From Adineta vaga (taxonomy: Eukaryota > Rotifera), in the NCBI GenBank assembly GCA_021613535.1, contig CP075496.1, positions 6,882,001 through 6,946,000 of the forward strand: a stretch of DNA of 64,000 nucleotides, given 5' to 3'. The notes under the pieces were generated by a model, which had not been told where the DNA came from, did not search any database, and worked only from the letters and a program-made list of their open reading frames with translations. This document shows positions 10,736 through 31,900 of the stretch, one piece after another (the stretch's first letter is position 1; each line of letters opens with the position of its first letter). A program made the position numbers and the translations under genes.

Positions 10736-13700
10736 TTATTTCAATCGTTTATTTAATTTATTTTCATATGACCATTTTTGTTCACCTGATTCAACAAAAT
10801 ACTAAACAAAACAAAAAAAAAAGAAATAGTTTTCTGAGAAGAAATAAATTCTTATTCAATTACTTTTGTTTGCCATTTAATCGATTTTTCTGCACGTTCT
10901 TTGGCTCCTTCACGTTGTCGTTGCTCAAGAAATAATTTCGATTCTGTAGCTTTATCTAATTGTTTCGATTTCAAATAATAAGTAACATCTTTCCATAGAC
11001 TAAATGACAACAAATGAATTTATTCATTGTCTTACTGAAAATGACTTCCTACCATCGACTTTCAAATTCACTTTGTTCAGCAATCGGTCGAACATTTTTC
11101 TTAATCACTGGTGTAGATTTTGTATCGAAAAAGATATCGGAAATTTTTGTATCGCTATATTTTGCATACATGATACCATTCCATTCGCCATCTATTTTAC
11201 AAAATTCTTTTTTATCAGGTCCATGTAAACTTCCTGTTATTTGGTGTTTTTTACCATTATAAAATGGCTGAAAACATAAGGACGGTAAATGTTGGAAAAT
11301 ACATTCACAAAAGAAAAACCACGTACTTTTGTGAGAAACTCGATATTTGCAGAGTAACCTGTTTTTTCACAATCAATTGTTACTTTACCACCCATTTCAA
11401 ACCATGGTACACCGAGAATTGATCTAAAGAAAATCATGTTTAATGTCTTTATCTTCTTTGTAAAGAACTCTGTTAATTACAAACATTCTCATGCCATGTT
11501 TTGTGAGAAAAAGACAAAATCTCTTTGCCTTTCTTATTTCGCATTTTATCTATTTTTCTAATATTAAAAAAATTATATATTCAAAGATATACAATAGACT
11601 TCTTCTCTCTCTTTTTCAGCCTTATGGCTATGGAATTTCATATATTAATAGTAATTCGCTTCATGAAATTTCTACCTATAATCATACTTAATGAACATCA
11701 GAATCTTCCGCTTAGATCATCTCTTTAAGTCATGCTTTCATTTCACTCGATTGTTTCTTTTTGAAACTGATAATCTTCTGTATAATTAGATCAGTTTGAA
11801 ACTTTTGTAATTATTTACCGGCCGTATGCACTAGGAAATGTCATTACATAACGTTCATCATGTTCCAATAATGTTAATGTAGCATCTCCAATCATATGCA
11901 CAGCTACAGATAAGCCTAAAAATTTTGATTTTGTCCATAGACAACCATCAATTTGAATATGTTTTGCCGGACATTCAGCATAAAAGGATGCAACTAGAAA
12001 GAAATAATAATATGGATTAGAAATGTTGATAAGTCTATATTACTAGGTGGATGATGTGAAGTTTGTTCAGCAATGAAAGTAACATTATCATCAGATGACC
12101 ATGGAACAGGACCATCTTTTGCTAATTTTGTCTATAATAGAAGAAAAAGAAACAAGTAGAAAATGATAAAATTAGCAGAAAGAATCTTACATTTTTGCTG
12201 GCAGTTGAATTTGCTGAAGATCCAATATCATAATAACATTGAAATGTTTCACCAAGAATAGGATTATAAGGTTTTTTAGGTACAGCACTTTTACGGCCAG
12301 CATGAAATGCTGATAGATACCATTTAACAACTTGAATAAAACGATCACGTGGTGTATGATAATCTGTAACACTAGAGAATATTTCAGTAGACATGAGTTC
12401 ATTTCTTTGTTCATATGTTCTTACTTGACAAATTGATCTGGATGAGCAAGAAAATCAGCTAACATTTCCAAGAAAGAACGACGTTCAAGAATAAATGTCG
12501 GTAATGTTATTTTAGTTAAATCCATTGAAATACGAGCCTGAGAGAATAATAAATAGTAAAACAAGAGTATTTCGTACTGTGCAATATTATTTTTTACGAA
12601 TTATGTAAAATTTCATTATCAAACTAAATCTACTAATCTATTATCCTATTATCGAAATTCAATATTTTTTCTTTGCAACAAAAGAATTACAATATATTTT
12701 TAACTTTGCAGTATAAAGCATGACAAAGAAAAAAGAGGAAATTATTTTACCTGAGAAATTAAATGTGAAATAATAGTACCATCAATGGGTGCCACTGGAA
12801 AAGAAGTTTTTTTATTAACTGACGAAGAGAAAGTGCATCACTTACATTCTTCTTCAGGCTCTTCTTCATAAGCAGCTTCATAAATTTCAAATGGAATTTG
12901 TGAATTACTTGCACGACTACAATCAAAATTCATGGATACAAATAAACAGATAAAGTTTTCAAATTTTACTTCGTTCCATCGATTTGATTTTCATTCATTT
13001 TTCCTTTATCTATTGTATTACTTTCCACATTCTGCAATAATAATGTTGATTTATCAGTTGTTTTTGATAGAACATTATTATTTTGTTTATTAATTGTCTC
13101 CGTTTGTTGCAAATTATCAGTTGTTGGTGATGGTGATATTGTTGGTGTACTAAATAAATAAATTCATTTGTCATTGAAAAACAAATCTATTTCCATAACA
13201 ATAGAGAAAAGAAAAAAGAGAAAAGAAAAATAACTCGTCATCATCGAATAAAAGATGCTACTGACGAGTCGCCAGTAATGATCTTATTACGTCTGCGTTA
13301 TTTCCTCTGAACTCAGTTTGGTTATCATTTGAAGTTGTCTTCAGCACATTTTCTTTTCCTTCCTTTACGAACGGCTTCTGATTTCTATATCGTTTAATAG
13401 TTGAAAGAGAAGAAAAATAGTAGAGAAAAAAAGAACTACAAACGAGCGGAAGAAGTACTTTATGAATAACATTCGCTTTTTTTTCACAACTCACTCGATT
13501 AACCAAATGCATCTATATGATAATTATTCTGATTCAATGTTCAAAAGACAAATCAACAAAATATTTGTTACACATCAGAAAATCGAGATACATACTCTAC
13601 GTTTTCTTCTTCTTTTTGGAGAAATTCTCATAAAAACTAGAAACGATGATATTATAAGTGACATATATCAGATAAATATTTCAAGAGACGTGTAGTATAG

Positions 13701-15543
13701 TGGAAGTTTTCAACGCGTGAGAGTTTGAGAAAAAACAGATTCTAATGACGTTTCAAAGAAATTTGCAATGAATAATGTATTCAGAATTTGGAAGAGGAAA
13801 TGATAGACATGTCTGTATATCTTACTCCATTGCTTCGTCAGCATCATAAAAATCATCATCATCACTACTGGAATAAGATGAAACTGGAAAGTTTTTTCGG
13901 ACAGTTTTAACAGCAGTACGATAATCCAAAGCTAGTTTTGAAAATCAAAAATATTATAATAACGTCAAATTTGAATAGATTACATCCAATCGATGTTCGA
14001 TCTCCTTCATTTTCTTCCATTAATCCGCCACGAGCAGTTGAATGAGCGGTATGAGAAGATGCTTCATTACCATGGAGAATTGTATCTAAAAGAACACATA
14101 TGAGAATAGTTTTTCAGAGAAATAATGTTTGTTTTACCTTTATGAATATTCATATGTGATAGGACAGCTTGATAATCAACATCGGATCTAACATCGCTAT
14201 GAGGATCCATATGTACCTTTTGAGAAAAGAACTTTTGTAAATTCTTGTTCATTAATTAAGAATGATGATGATAACACCAACGTTATTTTCAATTCTTTAC
14301 TCTTAATTCTACGTTGTTCAACATTCTCCTTTCTATCGTATGAGTTACTATGAATCTCTACTGATCTCAATCTTTTCACATGCATATGATTATATAAAAT
14401 GTGGTTGAAAGTTCATGACATTCATTGTTCCTACCAATAGTTCTAATCGATGTTACTATGAACTTTTACATGGATTTAATCTTATTAAGAATCAACCTAC
14501 TTCATTTCATTCGTTTTCCTATATTCTCGCCTATGAAAAACTCTGCATGTTATAAAATCATAAAAAAACCCAGTAAACACTGATAATCTCACATAAAAAG
14601 CAAATCTTTCTTACTTTTGCTAATTGCAATGAAACAATGGAATATTTAACCGCTTCAATCAATCTCTATAAAAAAACAGAACATAAAAAAACACAAACTG
14701 TCATCTGTCACATTTCATCGTTGACTTACTTTTGCTGAAGTAACGACACGTTTGCAAGATTCTTGTTCTTTATTATCTTGCTCTTGTTCACTTTTTTGTT
14801 CAAGTGCCTTGATAATAAAAACAAAACACGATTTTCTTTCGGATAGAAATCAAAAGAGAATATCTTTACATTAACTTGATCAATTAATAATTGTAAATAA
14901 GCATCAGCTTCAGCTATTTTACGTTCAAATAACGATGTACTCGAAACAGATAATTTATCCTATCGAAAGAAAATTTTCTTGATAATCTTTCTTACAGCAA
15001 AAACACATACAGTATTAATACTATTTAGACTAATTGCTTCTTCTAAATTTGAAATCCATTTTTGTCTTTCTTCTGCATCACGTGCTAAATGAAGATACGA
15101 TTTTCTCAATAAAAATAACATTCATTTATATAATATATACCTTGGAAATGGAATGTTTTACCATGACAACGAATTGTAAACTAAAATACGAAAATATTTT
15201 CTCAATCTACATACATACATCATCATCATCATCATCTTACTGTACTGTCATCTTCGGAATCGATTCCTAAATAAGCTCCCTAGAAACATAATCCAATAAT
15301 GTATAAATTTTCAAAAACCATAAGTACGTTTCTTACCCTTAATAAAACAACACCACGTCGTTCACCCTTAACCATATTTTCTTTTGACTAGAATACAATC
15401 ATTATCTTAATTATATTATGACTTTTCTTGGATTTTACCGTGTAATAGATTAGCATTCCTTGAGTAGGATCTAATACAAAAAATCGATATTGCCATCCTT
15501 GTATGACATTCGTCCATTTACTAAGAGGACCTTCGAATAACAT
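10736..15543 (-). CDS. OSBPL9: ORP9 homolog, oxysterol-binding protein-related protein 9
   Basis: Twenty-two exons, 5' to 3': 15439-15543, 15337-15387, 15241-15279, 15141-15180, 15011-15084, 14870-14959, 14730-14807, 14615-14665, 14138-14216, 13984-14085, 13826-13931, 12970-13149, 12846-12916, 12751-12794, 12425-12537, 12191-12371, 12044-12131, 11819-11993, 11327-11423, 11053-11267, 10864-10999 and 10736-10801. They give 726 residues in frame throughout (human 736). A PH domain begins at residue 3 ([20 protein letters not shown]). An FFAT-like motif, DFYDADE (263-269), would bind VAP proteins at the ER. The lipid-transfer domain carries [10 protein letters not shown] and the fingerprint EQTSHHPP (490-497). 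The protein should exchange PI4P and sterol or phosphatidylserine at ER-Golgi or ER-lysosome contacts. The last exon ([20 protein letters not shown]) matches the human C terminus. The ATG abuts an AG. Confidence 0.93.
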
Positions 15544-16545
15544 CTTGAATTCAAAAAAAAGAAAGAAAAAGAAATGTAAATGTGTGTATTTTATCATTTC
15601 TTCAACATAATCAAAATTATGATTCATTGATCAATTCGTTTGAAAAGCATGTCAAGTTTTTTTTCGAATGAAGAATAACAGAAAAAAAATATGTGCACGA
15701 AGAATTTTGTTTATTTACGCCATGAAAGCTAAATACTTCGGAAATATCATTGGTAAAAAATGAGGATGCCTGACATAAGATGTCGCACTCGTAGAGTTTG
15801 GTGCTGACGAGTAGCAAGAGAAATAGATTAGTTAATAATGACTTGAAACAGTATGTTTATATCTCAAAGAAAATCTCCTAGGCAAAAGAATGATTTTTAA
15901 TTAATAAATATATGCAAAAATTCATTACTTTTCATTTATGATACAATATACTGATAGGTTATGATTTCCAATATGACAAACCTGTGAATTGTTTTATTTG
16001 AAATAAATACAACAATGAAATTAGTATTTTTATCTGTATTTTTCACATCTGTTCTACTATTTATTTTACTCGCTTCTCTTCATTACTTATCTTTATGATA
16101 TTAAGAAAAATCTAGATTACTTTTCTGAAATATTCAACAGTAAATACAATTGTTCAGTGAAAAATTCCCTATTGAAATGACATATTCATAATTCAGTTGT
16201 TGTACTTGAAAAATTGTCGATCACTGTGTTATATCATGTGTTTAATTATATTTTAATCCAACTGAACGACAAATACGAAATTGTCAATTCTTATTAGATT
16301 TCTGACAGTGATTATGTCTCAATAGAAAACAAAGAAATCAGTTTATTTTGTTTAATGGATGATTGAAAAGAATTGATTTCTGAAAAAGTATTGTATCGAT
16401 ATATTTTTATCTTTATTATTAGATATTAAAACCTGTCTAAATATAAAAAAAAGATCATTGCTTTGTGATAGATAAATAGACGAAATCAACGGAAGTGAAG
16501 TTTTTATTGCAAAAAAGTCTAGTTTGTGTTTTGAAAATCAAATGT
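15544..16545. other. Spacer between ORP9 5' end and ribokinase 3' end
   Basis: 1.0 kb of AT-rich DNA. It should contain the ORP9 promoter and any non-coding first exon, plus the ribokinase 3' UTR. An open frame on the minus strand at 15617-15817 has no family resemblance and no splice link to ORP9 that I can justify. Confidence 0.4.
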
Positions 16546-17789
<1,244 letters not shown>

Positions 17790-18212
17790 ATCTCGAATAG
17801 AAAAAGCATAAATACAACATATACATCTGCATGTTTGCTTTATTTTTTTCTTCTTCTCTTTTTCAGGTTAACAAACAAGACAGAAAAATCAATGAAACGA
17901 AAGATGTGTAACCCAATGAATAAAAAAGCCAAACGGGTAAAAGGTAATAACAAGAGTTAGTAGGAGTAAACTTACACAGAAATAAAAAAAACACAAGAAA
18001 AGAAACGACGAACTTTGACAAAGTAATGAAATGATACGTGTATAGATCTCTTTTTTTTCTCTAGTTTTTCTTTATTAGGATAAAACAACAAGCACAAGAG
18101 ATATGAGAATAAGAAAAGAAGAAAAATGAAATTCTTTTTATGGAATATATATTTATATAAATACGGTGTATTTTGGTTTCTTTATTGTTTAATTTCAATT
18201 TACTTCGAAGAT
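17790..18212. other. Spacer between ribokinase and ARF
   Basis: 423 bp with long A/T runs. It should hold the ribokinase promoter and the ARF 3' UTR, since both genes read leftward. No coding signal is seen. Confidence 0.45.
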
Positions 18213-24358
<6,146 letters not shown>

Positions 24359-26723
24359 ATGGAGGATCAACGACGAATACAAAAACGTCAACAGCGTATT
24401 CGTTCGATAATTAATTTTATACAAGGAATCGCTGTAACTCTCTTTACATTTGCTGTTATCATAGTCATCTATTTAACAGTTATCTATCGAGCACGTGTTA
24501 TACCATTTACTAATTATGCTATTGTTTTCGATGCTGGAAGTTCACATACAGAAATGTTTGTATATCAGTGGCCAGCAGATAAATCCGATGGTTTAGGTAC
24601 AACATCATCTGTTAATGAATATTTTGTTTGTCCACTTGCTGCAGTTTTTGCTGATGATTTGAAGAAAGAAGGCGAATCAATTAAACTTAAAGCCATATCC
24701 GATTTTGAACAACATCTCGATCGTTTACATGATTATTTTCGGCCTTGTTTAGAAAAAGCAGTATTGAAAATTCCTCCAACTCGCCATAAATTTTCACCAA
24801 TCTTTCTTGGTGCTACAGCTGGTATGCGTCTCTCACATTTACGTAATATCACACGTTCAAATCACATTTTGGAAACAATACGTGATATATTTTCAAGATA
24901 TTCATTCCAATTTGTTGCTGCTCGACAAGTAAGTTTTTCTAGACAATTTCTTCATAGATATATTTATTATTTATCCAAGTAAAACTATCAATAATATAGA
25001 TCAAAAAGGTCATGTTCTTCCTATAAACATTAATGAATAGAGCATATCTATAACTACTACATTACTGGATAGCAGGAAATGTTATTCATTGATTACTATA
25101 ACTATATATATATATATATATATATACAGATTCAGAAAAATATTAAGAGATTAAAATGTCTGTGATATACATATATGTGAAAAGAAAAATCTATTAAATT
25201 TCGATTGCTACCGCTGTGTTTCTGATTGTGTATGACATACATATTGATGAAAAAAAGCAGATGAATGACCTTGACGTTTTGTTTTTGATTTATAATAGGT
25301 ACGAATATTGACTGGAATGGAAGAAGCTATTGATGGATGGATAACAACAAATATTCTCTTAGAAAAATTTAAACATCGTCATGAAAAACGAAAACAATTA
25401 AGTTCATCTGCTTCAGTTGATGAATTAGATCCAGATATGGTTGGAGTACTTGATTTGGGTGGTGCTTCGACACAAGTTACATTCACTTGTAAGATTATTC
25501 ACAAAATCAATATTCTAAGGAAAGAAGAAAAATAATGTTCTCTTATCTTCTTATAGATGTTACTCATATTGATGATGAACCGATTCCTGAACAATTTACA
25601 ACAAATATTACATTATTCGATACACTTTATAGTCCTTATGGTCATAGTTACTTATGCTGGGGTAAAAATGAAGCATTGAGACGTCATCGAGCTCGTCTTA
25701 TTAATGCTGCTCTTAATGTTAATCGCACCTATTCACCTTCATCTACACGAATTCTTATACGTGATCCATGTTTAGCACGTGGTGCTAATGATTCTCTAAC
25801 TATGGCGAAAGTTTTTCGTTCACCTTGTACAGCAAATGAACAACAACTATTCAATCAGAATTTAAATATCTCATCATTTACATTTGTTGGAACAGGAAAT
25901 GCCAGTCAATGTCGTCAACGTCTGATTAATTTATTCGATGCGAAACGTAATGATAAAACAGTCAATTGTTCGTTTAAAAAAGATTATTGTACATTTGATC
26001 ATACATTTCAACCATTATTACCAACAAAAATTCATTTTATTGGTCTATCGGGTTATTATTATGTGTTCAACAATTTAGCTCATGGTATATAGCAGAATAT
26101 ACTGAAAAAAAAGTGAGATGTTCTAGTTTTTTTCTTCTAGGTATGTCAAAACCACCTGGATTAACAAAGGAACGTTATAAATTAAAAGATTTTTCATCCA
26201 AAGAAATATCTCAACGTTTAATTAGTGTGGTATGTAGAAAACAAAACAATACTTGATCCATTGATAGTAATTTGACTATATCTCTTAGTGTGAAACTCTA
26301 TATCCAACATTATATGAACAAGAATTAATGACCGCAGATAATGAACAACATAAACGAGCATTATGTTTTGATGCTTGGTATATGTGGCTTCTATTAACAT
26401 ATGCTATTGGTTTTACAGAAAATGATTTAAAACGTGTAAGTTTTGCTAATAGATTTCCAACAGGTAAAGTTGGTTGGACACTTGGATATATGATCAATCA
26501 AACAAATTATATTCCGGCTGAATTTCGTGAAAGACCTATTGGCAAAAATCAATATTTCAGTTGGGTTACACTATCTCTCATCATGGCATTAGTTACACTT
26601 TTATTTCTTATTCTTACATGTCAGACATATATACGTCATATCTATCAAAAACGAACTCATCGCCTAACGACTGTAAATGAAGATGATGATATAAATACAG
26701 CAGCTGAACAATCGCTTGCTTAA
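24359..26723 (+). CDS. Ectonucleoside triphosphate diphosphohydrolase (CD39/ENTPD family)
   Basis: Exons are 24359-24928, 25299-25488, 25557-26084, 26141-26229 and 26289-26723, encoding 603 residues. A membrane helix lies near residues 21-43 and another near the C terminus (SWVTLSLIMALVTLLFLIL), the two-TM layout of cell-surface ENTPD1/2/3/8. Apyrase conserved regions are visible: FDAGSSHTEMFVYQWP (ACR1), GATAGMR (ACR2), EEAIDGWIT (ACR3, catalytic Glu), LDLGGASTQVTF (ACR4) and a degenerate FIGLSGYYYVF (ACR5). The large ectodomain has many cysteines and N-x-S/T sites. The enzyme hydrolyses extracellular ATP/ADP and so tunes purinergic signalling. An in-frame upstream ATG at 24224 would add 45 residues. 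I chose 24359 because the added part is not family-like. Confidence 0.88.
25103..25126. repeat. (TA)n microsatellite in ENTPD intron 1
   Basis: A perfect alternating TA run lies inside the 370-bp first intron, which is unusually long for this window. Confidence 0.85.
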
Positions 26724-27038
26724 TATTTATAACCGGTGTTTCTTCTTCTTCTTCTTCTTATTTTATGTACTTAGTTTAAAGAAAGAAAATCTAGAGTCGA
26801 CTTTGCATCAAAGCATTCTCGAACTTCATCTAGTCATTCATCTTAGAATTGACATAAGCGAAAAGATTGTAGTGATTTTGTTCGTTTTGTGTACGCAGGT
26901 ATGCACTTATATATTATGTATTTATATATACATATATTAGTTTTAGTATATGTTTGTTGTCAAGTGTACTTTTTCTTTTCTTCTTCTTTTATTTTACACT
27001 GCTTCACAGTTTATATTCAGAAAACAAGACAGTGTTAT
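26724..27038. other. Convergent 3' spacer ENTPD / MYG1
   Basis: 315 bp with (TTC)n and T-rich runs lie between two stop codons that face each other. It should be shared 3' UTR space. Nothing coding is seen. Confidence 0.5.
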
Positions 27039-28413
27039 TTACTCTTCATTTTTTCGTTTATTGGAGTTTCCTATTTCCAATGAACGTCGTGCCATTGCTA
27101 GAGCACCATCATATGTAAGATTACCACCAATAAAACCGGATGCATGTATAAATATACATCCTGGTATATCAGATTTCGTACTCAATTCATCATCACGTAA
27201 ACCTTGCCATTGTTTAGGTAATGATAAACGATTTTCAAATGATTTATTGTTCAATGGAACAGCTTGTATACGCCAAGATTTATTCGAATCAGGATAGAGA
27301 ACATATTTGATTGTTTCACCAAGAGTATCTTTTTGTTCTTGTTCAATATCATATAAATGATCACGCCATGGAAATGAACGATCTAGGCGAAGTATTGAAC
27401 CAGATGGATCAATCTAAACATGGTCATAGAATAATGATTTGATCTATGAATCGATCTTACATCAAAACGTTGAGCAATGGCTTGCTCAAGTAATGCTCTT
27501 GCTGGCCACCATTCATGAATATAATAATAAAATCTATCGAGAAATTCTTTACCAATTAATTCCATAGCTTGTTTAAATCCCGCTTCTTCTCGTTCAGTTG
27601 GATTTGGATCGTTCCAAGCTGGATTGAAATAACCAACTCGTGAACTAAGATTTGTGTGAATTCTATATCTTAATAATGAGAAAATACATACAATTCACAC
27701 TAGTGAAAAAGAAAGAAGAATATTTTACTTCATATTTTCACCAATATCGACTCCATTGTCAATAGCATCAATTTCTTGTACAAAAGTTTCATACATTTTA
27801 TCAAATAAAATATCAGCTAGATGATTTCTAATATTTTCATCAAAGGATTCTTTTTTTAATAATTCTTGTAGAATTTCTTTGCCATAATGAACATAAATTA
27901 AGCCAGCACTGGATAATCTAATCGTCCAGGGTTTCTCTGGTCGTAAAGAATGAAAGGTATCAGTAAATGTTCTATTGATATGAAAGAATTTAGAAGAGAA
28001 GCATATGAAAAAAGTCATCTACTTTTGATGATGATCAAAACGTCTTTGTTCAGCATCGAACACACCACCAACATCAACAACTGTATCGCATTCGGCTAGA
28101 ATCTTTGGATCACGGGTTCTAAAATAATGAATAAACTGAATGTTCATCAATAATTTTCTCGAAAGACAATGCGGAAACAACAATCACGAATTCGATAAAT
28201 AATCTTTCGGATATCTTTTGATAATAGAATGACATGAACATAATTAACTAACCTGACGATTTCTGCATTAGCATATCGAGGTAAATTTTTCAAGAGAAAA
28301 CAAGCAAATATTTCATCACAATGAAAATGACCATTATGTGTTGCAATCTTGATTGTATTCACAGTTGACATTGTTCGTCGAAATCCGTGAAAATATCTGA
28401 TTATTGATATCAT
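27039..28413 (-). CDS. MYG1: MYG1 homolog, DHH-like exonuclease
   Basis: Exons are 28253-28413, 28023-28118, 27729-27971, 27461-27668 and 27039-27413, encoding 360 residues. Conserved motifs in order are [19 protein letters not shown] (metal-binding H/D residues), [26 protein letters not shown] (DHH-like), [30 protein letters not shown] and [14 protein letters not shown]. Human MYG1 is a 3'-5' RNA exonuclease found in mitochondria and nucleolus that couples ribosomal and mitochondrial RNA processing. The first ~15 residues ([13 protein letters not shown]) are basic and amphipathic, like a mitochondrial presequence. An internal ATG (residue 15) could give a non-targeted form. Length is close to human (376 aa). 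Confidence 0.93.
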
Positions 28414-28975
28414 CAAAAGTAAGAAATAAATGAAATTATAATCAATTTTTTTTTCAAATTTTCGAAAACTTGTCTTTTATTCAGAATCTATTAGAATAAT
28501 AGACAAAATATCATCAAGACGAAATAATCTATGTTTTATACTTTCTATTTTCTTCTTGTTTTATTTACGTTATCTGTATGCTTTTTTTTAATATTGTCGT
28601 TGTTTTTTCATCCGTCTGACAGCAGAGAAGAAGCAGCAGCAGTAGTAGAAGAACCATATGAGAAAAAAAAGAGAGACAAAAAAAGCCAGGAAAAAATGAA
28701 TAACAATGACAAAGATGAACAACAACAGTAATAATAAATGAACAACTGCTCAGCGGCTACAGACATCAATGAAAATGAAAGAAGGAAAAGTCTATCACGA
28801 ACACGCATGAATACACACACACAGAAAGATAGAGAAAAATTAAGTTCTTTTTTTATTTCTTTTCTACTTTCATCACATATACATAACCAAAAAATGAAAT
28901 AACATGACGTATGCTTTCGAATGATTACATACATTAAATGATAAAAGATACAAATATAATTTTCTGATTTTGTTA
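28414..28975. other. Spacer between PELP1 3' end and MYG1 5' end
   Basis: 562 bp with low-complexity CAG/GTA-type and purine runs (about 28618-28740). Open frames exist on both strands here but are compositionally biased and unlike any family, so I leave them out. It should include the MYG1 promoter. Confidence 0.45.
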
Positions 28976-31900
28976 TCAGTTCTGTTCATTAGTCGCGATC
29001 ATAAAATCATCACTAACAAGATTAACCGCATCACGAAGTGATTCCATTGTTTCCTTTGAATAAAATATAAAAGTTGAATTTCTTTTTTTTTTCAATAACT
29101 ATGTTTTATGTAATTATAGACAAAACTTTTCAAAATTCAAAAATACAAATTTCATCGAGAGGAAAATTTATTTACAGATGATGATAGATCATCATTATCT
29201 GTGCATACCTGAATAGCTAGATTTAACGACGTGGCAGAATTGTCGACAGATGCTGTCTCTATGCGAATAACATTATCACATGAAGACTGTACTAAGGAGA
29301 AGCAAAAAGTCAATAAAATCGAACAAATAAAATGTATTTTAGAAAATCTTTTTCAAAAATTACTCAATGAAAATCATCAGTTTCGGAAGAGATATACAGA
29401 GTGAAACTAGATTATCTGCACAAAAAAAAACTAATGAAAAACAATGAAAAAGAAATCATCTAGATTGTTTTCCTGTAGATTTTAGCATTGCATCGTATTT
29501 AGAAAACTTCTCTATCAATACAACGAACAATTAACGTACCCTATCGACATCTTCTAATAAATCTTGCGCATATAAAGGATCATTCATTATTAGCGTAGTA
29601 GTTGTTGTAGTTGTTGATTTAACTTTAATTGTTTCAACATATTTAGCAGGTAGATCACTTACATATGGCATTGGTTGTAAAGTAGACAAATCTAAATTAT
29701 TAAAGAAGATGTTTAAACGAAAATCTATCGCCAACTAAATTTATACTATTCGTTTTTGTTTCTGTTTTTTTATCTCCACTATCATCATCACTGACTAATA
29801 CTATATCATCATCATCATCATCATCGTCGTCGTCACCACCACCACCACCACCACCATTATTACCAGCACCTGTTGATGATGTTTGACCATTTTCATTAAA
29901 TGATTTATTACCATTATTTTTATGATCACCATTTAATTGAACTGAATGATATAGTGGATTAGTATTATTATTCAGATGTGAAAATTCTGTTGATGATGGA
30001 TGTATAGATGAATATTGTTGGTCAAAATGATTTTGACGACGAAATTTCTTATGAAGATTATCATTCATTGTTTGTAGATATGTATCTGATGGTGTACCAT
30101 CGCTACCAAGTAAATCAACATTGGATTGATGGATCCCTAGAAATCAATTTTTTTGAAAATTATCTCTTTCGTTTTTTATTCTTAAAAAGATACCTAAATG
30201 TTGATTTGCTTTTTTAATACCATTTGTTTGTAATAGATTTTCATCATCTTCATCGGAATTAATTTCTGATTCACCTTCTTCATCAATATTATCTTCATCA
30301 TCAACTTCATCACTTTCATCCATTTCTTCACTTTCTTCACCAATTTCATCATAATCATCCATCTGTTCATTCTCATGTTCTTCATCGTCACTTTCACCAG
30401 CAAAAATATCTAAAGATGTTTTTATTATTTGAAAATAAAACAATTAACCAAATGATTTCTCTTACGTTCAGCACCATCGTCATCTTCATCATTATCAATA
30501 TTAACTGCGTGTACTTCATTTAATTTCATTCGTTTTGCATGTCGTTCAGCTATTGGATTGTATTCATCCTTATTAGCTTCTAAAAAAAGTCAAAAGTATA
30601 CAATACAAATTGTTTTTTGTTCGAATTACCTAGAATTGGTACATTGAAATTTGCTGATGAAGTTGCTACTAATGCAGTTGGTGTTGTTGGTAGTGTTGAT
30701 GTTGGTAAAAAAACGTTTGGTGTTGTTTCTATGGGTGCTTGATATACTGATGGTTTTGAAAGAGATTGAGAATTATTTGACGATGAAGGTTCTGTATTCA
30801 TCATTGTGATTGCTGCAGCTGCTGTTGATGTTACTGTTGGTTGCACATTCGTGATTATTGGCATGGATGAATAAGCAAAGACATTATGAAGATCGTTTGT
30901 TGTCATTGATGAATTCATATTATGCATAGGAATCGTTTTTCGTGGTTTATCAATATTTAAAAATGACCATGGTTGATATAATTGACTTGAGGAATCATGT
31001 ACTTGCTGCCAGATAAGTTTTAATTTTCTTACAGCCATTTTAACCTGAAACAAATTGATTTAATATAACTATTGAATATTCTCATTAGATAATGTTAAAA
31101 CAATGAAATTCTTTTAACTAAGATCTTTCGACTTACTTTAACAGATGAATCTAGTAAATTCGCATTATCAATAACATCTTTACTAATACCAATGATAGTT
31201 GAACAATCAGATCGCTCATTAATTAATAAACATTCAAGAATATCATATAAGCCAACACGACATAATTCATCATCATATGGTTTATTAAATACACTATTCG
31301 CCGTTTGACATGCCAAAAGTGTATGTATAAAATGATTTTGAAGAAGCTAATAAATCGAATAGAGTTATAATTAGAAGATCATACAAAATTTCATTTTGAT
31401 TCTTACGATATATTGATCCTTTGGCATTTGATCTGAATAGACATTGAGTAATTGTTGTGTACCTAATTAAATCAATGAAGAAAACGTTAAACAAACGAAG
31501 AATTTACTTACAATTGATGACTGCTCGAGATAGATTATGATCTGGTTTTGATAAGTAAGCAACTGGTACTCTTGTTCGTGTTCGTATAGTTGTATCATTT
31601 ATAATCCAGCGAATTAATTTTTGTAAAACATCAACATCCATTCGTACTTGCCGTTGAAATAAAGCAAATAGATTTGTTAACAATTGATAAATACTGATAG
31701 ATAATGTTCTAGTAGAACGAGAAAAGAAAAGAAAGTCAATCAAATCTTTCAAAACACAAGTTTACATACAGATATTCTGCTTGAGGACGTACAAGATCAA
31801 GTAATGAAATAATCAATGAAAATATTGATCGAATATTAAACATAAATGACGATGGATTACTAAAAAGAACACACATAGATAAACTTTAAAGAAGAAAACA

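Noticed and set aside
13258-13512. 84-codon minus frame as an extra ORP9 exon
   Set aside because: No acceptor/donor pair joins it in phase with both neighbouring exons. Skipping it gives a clean reading.
15617-15817. Open frame upstream of ORP9 as a first coding exon
   Set aside because: The PH domain already starts at the proposed ATG as in other ORP9 proteins, and no donor links this frame in phase.
28531-28934. Overlapping long open frames on both strands
   Set aside because: Both come from low-complexity CAG/GTA and purine repeats, with no splice context.
29391-29450. Possible PELP1 exon with acceptor GTGCAG
   Set aside because: Including it forces a stop in the next exon, while joining 29540 to 29286 directly keeps the frame to a sensible C terminus.
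30194-30403. Met/Lys-rich frame opposite the acidic PELP1 exon reading
   Set aside because: It is a shifted reading of the GAT/GAA repeats that encode the Asp/Glu tract.
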